The notes below the pieces were generated by a model, which was given only the letters and a program-made list of their open reading frames with translations, had not been told where the DNA came from and ran no database searches. From Planctomycetota bacterium (GTDB taxonomy: Bacteria > Planctomycetota > Planctomycetia > Planctomycetales > Planctomycetaceae): a stretch of DNA of 45,783 bases. Positions 36,001 through 44,900 of the stretch are shown here, one piece after another (the stretch's first letter is position 1; each line of letters opens with the position of its first letter). Both the position numbers and the translations under genes were made by a program. The DNA is taken from contig QWQG01000112.1 in the NCBI GenBank assembly GCA_003670925.1, positions 1-45,783 on the forward strand. Reading direction: 5' to 3'.

Positions 36001-36997
36001 CCGGACCGCGCGTGTCGCCTTTGGGAAGCCGAGCGACAAACGCGGCATCGACGTCCACGAACTGCGTTGGATTGTGAGGCTTCAGGTAGGTCTCGCGGAT
36101 GTAGTGAATCACGTCATATTTCTGAGACGGTACCATCCACGTTTGAGCAGCCATCAGGCCAAAGCCGCGCGTCAGCGTCTGGTACATTGTCAACGGATCG
36201 CTTCCGTTACGAAATTTTCCCGAAGCGAATCGCAGTGACGTGGGCAATGAACCCGGCTGGTCTCTGGTTCCGTGACAGTTCATGCAGACGCGCCGATAGA
36301 TTGCTTCGCCGCGCTGCAGAGAGTCGGCGTTCAAGTCCGCAATGAAGCCCGCATGATCAATGTGCTGTTCATACTCCGGAACAGTAAACGTCAGCAGCGA
36401 TGGAGACGGCTGCAGTTCTTTCGCACGCGCGGCCCCGCCGTCGCGAATGTCCATGAGGTATCGAATCAGGTCGAAGAATTGCTGACGACTGGCCAGCTGA
36501 TTCATCTGACCGGCGGGCATGATCGAGACCGTGTTCTGAACGATGTCTTCCAGATCTGTAGTTTTCAATGTCACCTGTTCGCCGTTACGGGCGGCATCGC
36601 GAATCACCAGCGTGTCCGGCGTGCGTTCGACGAGCAGGCCCACAATCGTCTGGCCTTCATGTGTGACGGCCGTGACCGAATCGAAGCCTTTTCGGATGAC
36701 TTTCGAGGGCAAAAGCACAGATTCCACCAGCGATTCATCTGTCAGATCTTTCGCCAGTGTGGCAAGATCCGGACCGAGCGACGATGGCAGAGAGCCTCCC
36801 ACGGAATGGCATTTCGAACATGCCATCTGATGCTGAAAAAACACGACTGCCCCACGAGCCGCATCGCCCTGCAGTCGCGACTGCGCCGCCAGGTCTGCGG
36901 CAGGTGACTGTCGCAGTTCGTCGTCCAGTGTTTGAGAGAACAATACGCGGCTGCAAGAGAAAAGGGCCACACACAGAAACAGACAAAAACGAAGCAT
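33062..36997 (-). CDS. Large secreted di-heme cytochrome with DUF6797-, LamG- and propeller-like parts
   Basis: 1311 residues from ATG 36997, which opens a signal peptide (MLRFCLFLCVALFSCSRVLF). The frame extends to 37042, but that start lies within repeat DNA. Two heme motifs occur: CSKCH (60-64, in a PVC-type c-domain with LLPSKVIRKGF) and CMNCH (238-242). Residues ~340-560 contain WNAMDYGPSLTHTYEV and SRGRHWMMFDTDTLRMAAAW, a DUF6797-like region. LamG/concanavalin-like material lies at ~575-730 (GKWHNVAATW, LFIDGKPDGKG). The C-terminal half has a glucose-dehydrogenase-like propeller (FADGRMAVCSWDGDVWIVDG, PDGSFVVTDQEGFW). Such proteins are periplasmic and probably oxidise polysaccharide-derived substrates, passing electrons to the hemes; this is inferred. 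Confidence 0.9.
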   Translation of the reverse strand: MLRFCLFLCVALFSCSRVLFSQTLDDELRQSPAADLAAQSRLQGDAARGAVVFFQHQMACSKCHSVGGSLPSSLGPDLATLAKDLTDESLVESVLLPSKVIRKGFDSVTAVTHEGQTIVGLLVERTPDTLVIRDAARNGEQVTLKTTDLEDIVQNTVSIMPAGQMNQLASRQQFFDLIRYLMDIRDGGAARAKELQPSPSLLTFTVPEYEQHIDHAGFIADLNADSLQRGEAIYRRVCMNCHGTRDQPGSLPTSLRFASGKFRNGSDPLTMYQTLTRGFGLMAAQTWMVPSQKYDVIHYIRETYLKPHNPTQFVDVDAAFVARLPKGDTRGPEPSLIQPWNAMDYGPSLTHTYEVPGAAHNIAYKGIAVRLDPGAGGVSRGRHWMMFDTDTLRMAAAWSAQDPPSAEQNFIDWRGIQFNGEHQIHPRVTGTVVASNPTGPGWANPATNQFVDDQRVLGRDGRMYGPLPRAWGQFRGVYYYGQQVVLSYAIDGTDVLESPSLLDADDKSPPTFQRTFNIGPRARDLTLQIAEQENAIVSGTALAAGDSYHDAVTATAVTFGPAPADGLAVNKAQKFAFDGQTFLEVTDGSVFDMTAKDFTITARVQTRVGGTIFAIAKPEPKWTPDGQTLFVRDGQLTFDIGWVGAVTSKKKIDDGKWHNVAATWTKSSQQLQLFIDGKPDGKGTLAAGQALTGSVARIGFTAPDFPGPEPYFEGELAEVRFYQRRLTDELKTSETLAAATEGLIARWDLTGTGGASIPEAGGQTHEAVVRRGDSPGPAKSSLLAGFSPAMVPLRWSAQDGRLTLTIPAGAEPLRFTTWISAESSNENPEASRNPVITNADQDLKPFTLGGPPRWSQKMTTAMMAGADSAAFATDILAAPESNPWLALTRFTGLDFFADGRMAVCSWDGDVWIVDGFLNGAQLTWQRIASGMFQPLGLKIVDDQIHVTCRDQLTVLHDLNGDGEIDYYQCLNNDHQVTEHFHEFAMGLQTDEEGNFYYAKSGRHALEAVVPHHGTLLKVSKDGSRTEILATGFRAANGVCLNPDGSFVVTDQEGFWNPKNRINWVTLDPGGKPKFYGNMFGYHDVTDTSDAAMEPPLCWITNAFDRSPGELLWVNSDRWGPLNGSLLNLSYGYGKVFLVPHENVDGQMQGGMIELPIPSFPTGVMRGRFHPTDGQLYLCGMFAWAGSATQPGGLYRLRATGQPMHLPLELHATTSGLKLVFTEPLDAKSIDPANIHVKTWSLKRTKNYGSEHYDEKPLTIRSASLSDDGRTLTIDADDLRPTWCMEIRYSLKSADGHSIDGTIHNTIHRLSE

Positions 36998-37030
36998 CAC
37001 AGGACTCTTAATTCTTTGAAAAATGCTATG

Positions 37031-37158
37031 TAGGATGGACATTCATGTCCGTCCGATGGCCATGAAACACCCCCGAAACGAAGGTTTTTGTGCCGAGAGA
37101 GTTGTTCGATTATTCCATAGTCCATGGCCAATAACTCGGACATGAATGTCCAAGCTAC
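37031..37158. repeat. Inverted pair of GGACATTCATGTCC palindromes
   Basis: TAGGATGGACATTCATGTCC (37031-37050) faces a near complement CGGACATGAATGTCCAAGCT (37137-37156); a shorter GATGGCCATG / CCATGGCC pair lies inside. It fills most of the gap between the methyltransferase end and the cytochrome start, so it overlaps the expected promoter or leader of the cytochrome gene. Same family as 14315-14390 and 13817-13988. Confidence 0.85.
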
Positions 37159-37176
37159 GAATTCGCAACTGTCGAA

Positions 37177-38232
37177 TCAGAAACACGGTTGAGAACTCCG
37201 TGCCACGATTGCGTGGCAATGAATCAATGTAGCGATCGGCGGTTGAGGTTGCAGCCCAGCGTTCCTCAGCCAGCCGTTGTATTCTGACGCACTATACGCC
37301 CGGCCCTCGGTCAGCGTAAACAGGGCAGCCGAATACAGGGCGATGGGTAGCGGCCCGTCGAGTTCATCGTTGAGCAGCACGTCGTGAATGATCAATCGGC
37401 CGCCGGGATTGAGCGCGGCAGCACAGCGATGGATCAAGGTCTGACACTCCGTGACGTCCCAGTCATGCAGAATATTGGACAACAGAATCACATCTGCGTG
37501 CGGCAGCGGATCGGCGAACATATCGCCCGACTGCAACTGCACTCGAGCGGCAACCCCGTAGTCGGCGACAAAAACTTCGGCCGTTTTTAGGACTTCGGGA
37601 CGATCGAAAACAATCGCGCGAAGCTGGGGGTTAGCACGCAAAAACGCGATACTGTAAATCCCCGTTCCGCCGCCGACATCTAACAGTGTCGTGGCATTTT
37701 GCAACGGGATTTGCGTGGCCATCATCGGCGCTACATTTTTTGCGCGGCCTGACAGGGCCAGCGTGAAGTGCGCGGCCAATTGCGTCTGTTCCATGGCCGA
37801 CTTCATACCGTCGCGATAAATAAACGCGGCCCCCGCTTCATCGCCCGACAATCCCGCCGGACGATTTGTGCGAAGTCGCTCCACCATTTCCATAACCCCC
37901 GGGGACGTTGCGGCGAGACTCAAATAGCTGCCGACGTCAAATTCCTGACCACGCACCAGATGCTCGGCTGCGATCGCCGTGAGTTCAAACTGCCCGGCCG
38001 TATTCTTTTCTAGCAACTGCATCGCCCGCAGCGCCGTCGTCAAGACGATCGCCGGCCGTTCAGCGAGACGCAGCTCCAACTGCAATTCAGCCAGCGTCCG
38101 TGGCTGCTTTGCCAGTCGCCCAAACACGTCAAAATGGGCAACGGCAGCCGTGAGCAACTCCGTTCCGTAGTTGCCGCGAAAGTATTCAAAGATCGAAGTC
38201 GGATTTGTCTCTGGGATACCGAGTGGCAGCAT
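37177..38232 (-). CDS. SAM-dependent O-methyltransferase, family 2
   Basis: 351 residues. An N-terminal winged-helix dimerisation domain (TELLTAAVAHFDVFGRLAK) precedes the SAM-binding motif LLDVGGGTGIYSIAF (about 184-198). DVILLSNILHDWDVTECQ contains the His of acetylserotonin/hydroxyneurosporene methyltransferase relatives, and LNPGGRLIIHDVLLN follows. It should methylate a hydroxyl on a small, probably aromatic or isoprenoid, compound. No biosynthetic cluster surrounds it; the divergent UbiX-like gene is the only nearby enzyme acting on aromatic acids or prenyl groups, which may be chance. Confidence 0.9.
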   Translation of the reverse strand: MLPLGIPETNPTSIFEYFRGNYGTELLTAAVAHFDVFGRLAKQPRTLAELQLELRLAERPAIVLTTALRAMQLLEKNTAGQFELTAIAAEHLVRGQEFDVGSYLSLAATSPGVMEMVERLRTNRPAGLSGDEAGAAFIYRDGMKSAMEQTQLAAHFTLALSGRAKNVAPMMATQIPLQNATTLLDVGGGTGIYSIAFLRANPQLRAIVFDRPEVLKTAEVFVADYGVAARVQLQSGDMFADPLPHADVILLSNILHDWDVTECQTLIHRCAAALNPGGRLIIHDVLLNDELDGPLPIALYSAALFTLTEGRAYSASEYNGWLRNAGLQPQPPIATLIHCHAIVARSSQPCF

Positions 38233-38473
38233 GATTTAATTGCCTGATGTTTCCAAGGGCCCCTGCCTCTGCGGCGGAAGCGGGTTCATGTTGATTTTTG
38301 ACTTCATTTGGCCCATTTTAGCCCACTCATGGCAGCTTAACACCACTTGCTGGATTTATTGAGTGATTCATCGATATTTTGCGCATGAAAGCATGCGCGC
38401 TGTGGAATCCGCTGCTGACTGGTAATAATCCGCCTGTGGCGTGTCTCTACCCGTTCTGCCGGAGTGGCGTCTG

Positions 38474-39157
38474 ATGAGTGCGAATGATGTTGTGCTGGCG
38501 ATTACTGGGGCCAGTGGTTCTGCTTATGCCTTGAGGCTGGCTCAGTTGCTGCTTGCGGCTGGAAAAAATCTGCATCTGGTTGTCAGCGGAGCGGCTCGAC
38601 AGGTGATGGCGCGCGAACTGGCAGCCGAGTTTCCTCGCAACGGTACGTCGTCGGAAGAGTGGACGGCGATGATTGAGCACACCCTCGCTGGGCCAATCGC
38701 GAGTGCTTGGGGATTTTGCCCACCAGCGACTTCAAATGCTGCACCAAGCCACGGTTCTGTCCGCGCCTACGGGACATCCGACTATTCCGCTGGAATTGCG
38801 AGCGGTTCGTTTCGCACCAGTGGGATGGTGATCTGTCCGTGTTCGATGGGCACGTTATCGGCCATCGCAACTGGCGCATCAACAAATCTGATTCAACGCG
38901 CGGCGGATGTTCATTTGAAGGAACGGCGACCACTGGTCCTTGTGCCCCGCGAGACGCCGTTGAGTCTGATTCAACTCGAAAACATGACGCGTCTCAGTCA
39001 GGCTGGAGCCACAATCATGCCGTCGATGCCCGGCTTTTATCACAGGCCGATGAGGATCGCAGATCTGGTAGATTTTGTCGTAGCCAGAATTCTGGACCAT
39101 CTGCAGGTTGAACATACGCTGATGAATCGCTGGGGCGAGGAACCATCGCTCGATTAA
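38474..39157 (+). CDS. ubiX: UbiX-like flavin prenyltransferase
   Basis: 227 residues from ATG 38474, with GGAG about 10 nt upstream. VVLAITGASGSAYALRLAQL is the FMN-binding N-terminus. MVICPCSMGTLSAIATGAST, NLIQRAADVHLKERRPLVLV and PRETPLSLIQLENM are the conserved UbiX core that joins dimethylallyl phosphate to FMN to make the prenylated cofactor of UbiD decarboxylases. The protein is about 30 residues longer than usual, with extra sequence around residues 50-95. No UbiD gene is seen in this window. GlgA follows on the same strand after 180 bp. Confidence 0.93.
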   Translation: MSANDVVLAITGASGSAYALRLAQLLLAAGKNLHLVVSGAARQVMARELAAEFPRNGTSSEEWTAMIEHTLAGPIASAWGFCPPATSNAAPSHGSVRAYGTSDYSAGIASGSFRTSGMVICPCSMGTLSAIATGASTNLIQRAADVHLKERRPLVLVPRETPLSLIQLENMTRLSQAGATIMPSMPGFYHRPMRIADLVDFVVARILDHLQVEHTLMNRWGEEPSLD

Positions 39158-39337
39158 CGGAAGATTCGGAGCAACCTGCGTGTCCTGAAGACTTTCTAAA
39201 AAGCGCCCACTTTCCCACGAAAGAGCCACCAGTCTGACAGTTGACTCTTCCGACACAGCGATTACACATTGTCTATTTCACGTTTTCGCCGAAGATCCGC
39301 GATAATTCCGCACGATCCTATTCCGTAAGATATCTGC

Positions 39338-40849
39338 ATGTCTAGTCCACGAGAAACATTACGCATCGTCATCGCGGCGTCCGAAGCTGTGCCGTTTTCC
39401 AAAACAGGTGGACTGGCCGACGTGGCCGGGGCGCTCGCAAAATCGCTCGGCCAACTCGGTCACGACGTCACGTTGATGCTGCCCGATTATTTTCTGCTGC
39501 GGCAAAACAACACATCGTTGCCTGCGATCCACGATACGGGGTTGCGATTTTCGCTCATGATGAATGGGCGCGCGGTCCTTGGCGCTGTGAACTGGACGAC
39601 GTTGCCGAATACCAATGTGCGGGTGATGTTGGTCCGCCAGCCGGAATACTTTGACCGACGTCAATTGTATCAAGAGCATGGTCAAGGCTACGTCGACAAC
39701 TGCGAACGTTTTTGCTTTTTCAGCCGTGCAGTGCTGGAAATTTGTCGGCAGATGATCCTGCGGCCGGATGTGATTCACTGCAACGACTGGCAGACAGGCC
39801 TCATTAATGGGCTGCTGCAGACGCAGTCCAACGGTCGTCCGGGCTTTGAACGTACGGGGAGCGTGATGACGCTCCACAACATGGCGTATCAGGGCAGATT
39901 CTGGCACTTCGATATGCCCCTCACGGGTATGGACTGGCGCTATTTCAATCCAGATCAGATGGAAGCATGGGGCGATCTGAATCTCCTGAAGACGGGCGTC
40001 GCCTTTGCGGATCAAATTACTACCGTCAGTCCTACGTATGCCGCTGAAATCTGTACTCCGGACGAAGGCTACGGACTAGAAGGCCTACTCTCACATCGCC
40101 GCGACGATCTTGTCGGAATCCTCAATGGAATTGATGATGACGTCTGGAATTCGGAAACGGATCACCATCTTGCTACGCCGTATTCGATCGACACGGTGGC
40201 GACTGGCAAGCGGCAGTGCAAAGCGCATCTGCAGCGCCGAATGCATCTCGATCAGCGGCCCGACGTGCCGCTGCTTGGGATGGTGTCACGCATGGCGGAC
40301 CAGAAAGGTTTCGATCTGATTACCGGCGCGGCCGAACGAATTCTGGCCCAAGATCTGCAGCTCGTGTTTCTCGGTACCGGAGACCCACGCTACGAAGGAC
40401 AATTGCGGGACCTAGCCCAACGCTATCCAAGCAAGGTCGCTGTCGAAATTGGGTTCGATGAATCCCTTGCTCACCAAATTGAAGCAGGTGCCGATATGTT
40501 TTTGATGCCCAGTCGCTTCGAACCATGCGGGCTCAATCAAATGTATAGCCTCCGCTATGGGACAGTGCCGGTTGTCCGCAAAGTAGGCGGGCTGGCGGAT
40601 TCTGTTGAAAACTTTGAATCCGAATCGCAATCGCTGCAGACGGCGACGGGCTTTGTTTTTGCGGCCTATTCGAAAGAGTTGCTGGCAGAAACGATTGAAA
40701 AAGCCCTCGGGGTTTACCAGCAACCGCACATCTGGAGCCAAATTGTGCGCAACGGGATGTCACGTGACTGGTCATGGACGCGGAGCGCTCACGAATATGT
40801 AGCCGTCTATCGCAAAGCCATTGAGCGGAGGAAGAGACAGTCTCCATGA
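39338..40849 (+). CDS. glgA: Glycogen synthase, ADP-glucose-dependent (GT5)
   Basis: 503 residues, the normal length for the family. The ADP-binding motif is SKTGGLADVAGALAKSL near residue 22. Further marks are VIHCNDWQTGLINGLL, TLHNMAYQGRF, QITTVSPTYAAEI, GILNGIDDDVWN, PLLGMVSRMADQKGFDL and, near residues 388-400, MPSRFEPCGLNQMYSLRYGT with the catalytic Glu. It elongates glycogen from ADP-glucose in the cytoplasm. No other glycogen gene is adjacent. The gene is in a plus-strand stretch after UbiX and before the chorismate-lyase-like gene. Confidence 0.96.
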   Translation: MSSPRETLRIVIAASEAVPFSKTGGLADVAGALAKSLGQLGHDVTLMLPDYFLLRQNNTSLPAIHDTGLRFSLMMNGRAVLGAVNWTTLPNTNVRVMLVRQPEYFDRRQLYQEHGQGYVDNCERFCFFSRAVLEICRQMILRPDVIHCNDWQTGLINGLLQTQSNGRPGFERTGSVMTLHNMAYQGRFWHFDMPLTGMDWRYFNPDQMEAWGDLNLLKTGVAFADQITTVSPTYAAEICTPDEGYGLEGLLSHRRDDLVGILNGIDDDVWNSETDHHLATPYSIDTVATGKRQCKAHLQRRMHLDQRPDVPLLGMVSRMADQKGFDLITGAAERILAQDLQLVFLGTGDPRYEGQLRDLAQRYPSKVAVEIGFDESLAHQIEAGADMFLMPSRFEPCGLNQMYSLRYGTVPVVRKVGGLADSVENFESESQSLQTATGFVFAAYSKELLAETIEKALGVYQQPHIWSQIVRNGMSRDWSWTRSAHEYVAVYRKAIERRKRQSP

Positions 40850-41137
40850 TGGTTTGCGGTCGCTTAAAAAGTGTTCACGACATCCGCTCCTTTATTCCGA
40901 CTCACGACTTTGTTAATTTGTACGGGGTGACGAACCGCAACCCGGGCACACGATGCTTGTTGTGCGGTGCAGTCGCCGATTGTTTGTCAGACCAAAGCCA
41001 TCCAATGAGGGTCTTAATTTTTAAAACGCGCTGTGCGCTCTTCTTTAATGCTCGTTAATCCGGGGCAAAAATTCTCGCCGCGGAGGTATTCGGGCTATAT
41101 TGTGTTGCGGGCGAAGCCCGCGTTAGGATAACTCACC

Positions 41138-41680
41138 GTGAATCCGATGATCGAACTTCAGGAACTTGTCAGCTTGTTTCCTGAACCGGAAGGGCGACCG
41201 CTTTATCTGGCAGCGCAGCACGTTGCCAAGGAAGCTACGCCCGAACCCTATCGGCAGATGCTGGTCCATGAACTGCACATGACCGTCACCATGGAAGCGT
41301 TTCACCAGTGTGAGGTCGAGGTGACGGTGGTTGACCAGCGATTTCAGAATGATCTGTATCTGCGGCGAAGTCTGCTCCGAAAAAGTGGCTCTGACAAGAT
41401 CGTGCAACTGGGCTACGTCCGCTTCAATTTTGATTACGTGACGGAGTGTGTCAAAAAAGAAATCCTCGCGGGTGTGATTCCCCTTGGGCGAGTTCTGATT
41501 CAACACAACGTGCTGCGGCATGTGGATTTAGGTGCCATTATTCGTTTCACTGCTGGACCGAGCCTAGTCAGCAGACTGCAAATGAAAGAAGGACAGGTCA
41601 CTTACGGGCGAATGGCAACCATCTTCTGTAACGGTTCACCGGCGATCGACCTGCTGGAAATTTCCGCGCCGCTCGATTAA
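41138..41680 (+). CDS. Chorismate-lyase-like protein (UbiC/DUF98 fold)
   Basis: 180 residues from GTG 41138, with AGGA upstream; ATG 41147 is an alternative. The sequence has the layout of chorismate-lyase-fold proteins: MLVHELHMTVTMEAFHQCEV near residue 45, YLRRSLLRKSGSDKIVQLGY in the middle and AGVIPLGRVLIQHNVLRHVD with the PLG motif, then YGRMATIFCNGSPAIDLLEI. Chorismate lyases make 4-hydroxybenzoate, but I cannot confirm the active-site residues and planctomycetes normally use menaquinone, so the substrate may differ. The UbiX gene 2 kb upstream makes an aromatic-acid theme conceivable. Standard length for the group. Confidence 0.6.
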   Translation: MNPMIELQELVSLFPEPEGRPLYLAAQHVAKEATPEPYRQMLVHELHMTVTMEAFHQCEVEVTVVDQRFQNDLYLRRSLLRKSGSDKIVQLGYVRFNFDYVTECVKKEILAGVIPLGRVLIQHNVLRHVDLGAIIRFTAGPSLVSRLQMKEGQVTYGRMATIFCNGSPAIDLLEISAPLD

Positions 41681-41955
41681 AGATGTCGAGCGGGCGCGAT
41701 TTCGGGAGCTGAGACGTTCTTTGCCTCGTTCTCGTTAAATCACTTTCCTTGGTCACCATTTCCCGACCGCTCAAGTACCGTGGCGTGGAACGCGAGGCTT
41801 GGCGCCGGCATGAATCTGCTTTCTAGGTCCATTGACGGTGGGTGAAACAGCGAAATCTTGGATTCCTGAGCCCGTCTGCTGTTTACTTACGACGGCGGGG
41901 CTTGCACGATGATCTGCCGATTCCCGAGACATTGCGCGCTGAACTTGGACAAACC

Positions 41956-44900
41956 ATGATGCTGCGGATTTTAATCACTGTGCATTTCTTGGCCTGCTTC
42001 GCTGTCGAAGCGAGGGCCGACCAGACTTCGACGCCGCAGGAAGCATTGCGGACGAATCCTCCGAGTGTGTTTGCCATCACGGGTGCCATGATCGTGGCGC
42101 AGCCTGATGCGATGGCCGAACCTGCGACGATTGTTGTGCGGCACGGCAGGATCGTCGCAATCGGAGCGAACGTCCAAGTTCCCGCAGACGCCAAAGAACT
42201 CAATTTGACCGGGAAGACGATCTACGCCGGCTTCATTGATGCTTATTCTGCACAAACTATCTCGACGGAACGACTCAACGGTTCCGCGCGCTATTGGAAC
42301 GGTCAGGTCACACCGCAGTTGTCTGTCGCCGATCAACTTCCCGCCAACGCCGATCTCGCCCTCCTCCGCCAGCAGGGATTTGTGGCGCAGCTTGTCGCTC
42401 CGACCGACGGCGTGATTCAAGGTCGCAGCGCGCTGGTGGCCCTGAGCGGGACTGGTGCCAATACCGCGTTACTTGCCAGCAATGTTGCTCAGCACCTGCA
42501 GTTGACGGTTCCGCGGCGAAGTCGTGACGAATACCCTGGAAGTCCGATGGGTGCCGTCGCGCTGGCGCGCCAGGCCATGTATGATGCCCAATGGTATCGC
42601 GACGCACAGGCCGCTTTCGCCGCTGACAGTTCACTTCCCCGTCCGGAACACAACGATGCACTCGCCGCGTTGCTCCCCGTCATCGCCAATTCGATCCCGA
42701 TTATCGTCTCGGCCTCAAATGAACAGTTTGTCCTCCGCGCCGACCGCTTCGCTGGTGAGTTTGGACTGTCGTTGATTATCAAAGGCAGTGGCCATGAGTA
42801 CCGTCGGTTGCCGGAAATCGCGGCCACAAAGTGTTCGCTCATTTTGCCGCTCGCGTTTCCTTTACCCCCCAATGTGGCCACTCCCGAGGCGGCCCAAGAC
42901 GCGACGCTCGAATCGCTGCTACACTGGGATCTCGCACCCGAGAATCTTGCGCGAGTTGACACTGCGGGGATTCGCTTTGCGTTGACAACCGAAGGCTTGA
43001 CTTCCAAAAAAGACTTCCTGAAAAATCTGCGAAAGGCCGTCGCACGCGGACTGTCACAAACAGCTGCGTTGCGCGCCCTGACAGTGAGTCCGGCGCAGAT
43101 CCTAGGGGTCGAGAATCAGTTGGGCACCTTGGAAGCAGGCCGCTTGGCCAGTTTCGTCGTGACCGACGGTGATCTCTTTAAAGAAGAAACGAAGATCGTC
43201 GAAACATGGGTGGATGGTCTGCGGTTTGAGCATTTACCTGAGGCCGCGCGGAAAGCTGACGGGCACTTTGAACTGCAAATCGCCAAGGTTGCTGAGTTTC
43301 CAGATCAGCTCTTTATCGAAATCACGGACACGGATGGCAAGCTGAAAGGCCGTGTTTCTCGACAGCCAGTGCCAAAGGCTGAAGATCAAAAGCCCGATCG
43401 CGAAATAGCGAAGGAAGAAACTGCTGCTGAAGCCAATAACGCGACTGCCGGCGAGGGCCAACCATCGGCGGCGAATGATGCTAGCCCTGATTCCGAAGAG
43501 CAGCCAAAGGCGGAATCAACAGACGGCGCGGAACAGAAATCTCCGGAAATCATGCCCCTTGAGAGCGTTCAACTTAGCGACACGGCCCTGTCGGCGACAT
43601 TCAATGGCAAGGACTGGGGCATCGCTGGCGTGATTCGAATCTCGCTCACACTGACCGAAAAAGATGCCGCCCAAACAGACCGCGCGGCAGCAATCGGCAG
43701 CATTGTCTGGCCGGATGGCAGTTCGGCCATCACCAGCGCGGTACGGGTGGCTGCTCCAGCTGCCGCTGACAAGTCAGAAGACGCGACACCCGAAACCGTA
43801 GTTGAGACGAAGGATGCCGATACGCAGTCAGTCCGCGCCTCGTTCGAGATCAATTATCCGCTCGGCGCGTTCGGCCGGACTACAGCACCGGCTGTTTCAG
43901 GAGCCGTAGCGTTCGTCCATGCCACCATCTGGACGTCTGGCCCTGAAGGCATTATCGAAGACGGGACTCTTCTGATCGACAACACAGGTATTGTGGCTGT
44001 CGGCAAGGCTGTGATAATCCCTGAGGGTACTCAGGTCATGGACATGCAGGGAATGCATATTTCGCCTGGCATTATCGACTGCCATTCCCACATGGCCACG
44101 GATGGTGGCGTCAATGAAGCCACCCAGGCAATTACCTGCGAAGTCCGCGTCGGTGACTTCGTCGATGCGAATGACATCACGATTTATCGTCAATTAGCGG
44201 GCGGTGTCACTTCTGCCAACATTTTACATGGTTCGGCCAATCCGATCGGCGGCCAGAACCAAGTTATCAAACTTCGTTGGGGGATGACGGGGGAAGAGAT
44301 GAAATTTTCCGAAGCGCCGCAGGGAGTGAAGTTCGCGCTCGGCGAGAACGTCAAGCAAAGCAATTCGCCACAAGCCACAACGCGTTATCCTCAAACACGC
44401 ATGGGTGTCGAACAATTGTTCCGCGATTCTTTCGAAGCCGCGCGTGACTACACCCAGAAGATGGACAAATGGCAGGCGGATCGGCGTGGGCTACCTCCGC
44501 GACGGGACTTGGAACTGGATGCCTTGCGTGAGATCGTCGAAGGGCACCGCTGGATTCATTGCCACAGTTATCGACAGGATGAGATCCTCGCCCTGCTCCG
44601 CATCTTGGAAGCGTACGGCGTAACGATCGGAACCTTCCAGCATATTCTGGAAGGCTACAAAGTCGCCGACGAAATGGCGAAACATGGGGCGATGGCGTCC
44701 GCGTTCTCAGACTGGTGGGCCTACAAATTTGAAGTGTATGACGCGATCCCGCACGCAGGTGCTCTGATGCACAAACAGGGAGTCGTCGTGTCATTTAACT
44801 CTGACGATGGCGAAATGGCACGCCATCTGAACCAAGAAGCGGCGAAGGCGATCAAGTACGGCGGCGTCCCCCGCGAAGAAGCGCTCAAATTTGTCACGCT

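Noticed and set aside
36272-36907. 211-codon frame antisense to the large cytochrome
   Set aside because: It lies over both heme-motif regions of a clearly coding minus-strand gene.
38381-38398. GCGCATG-AAAG-CATGCGC hairpin as terminator or operator
   Set aside because: Seven pairs only and no T-run; it lies in a divergent promoter region where it might be an operator, but there is nothing to support it.
39359-40015. 218-codon frame antisense to glgA
   Set aside because: Shadow of a well-conserved gene; its sequence is His/Arg-rich with no motif.
40850-41137. 70-codon frame and small GCGGGCGAAGCCCGC palindrome after glgA
   Set aside because: No family, no supported start; the palindrome is too short to call.
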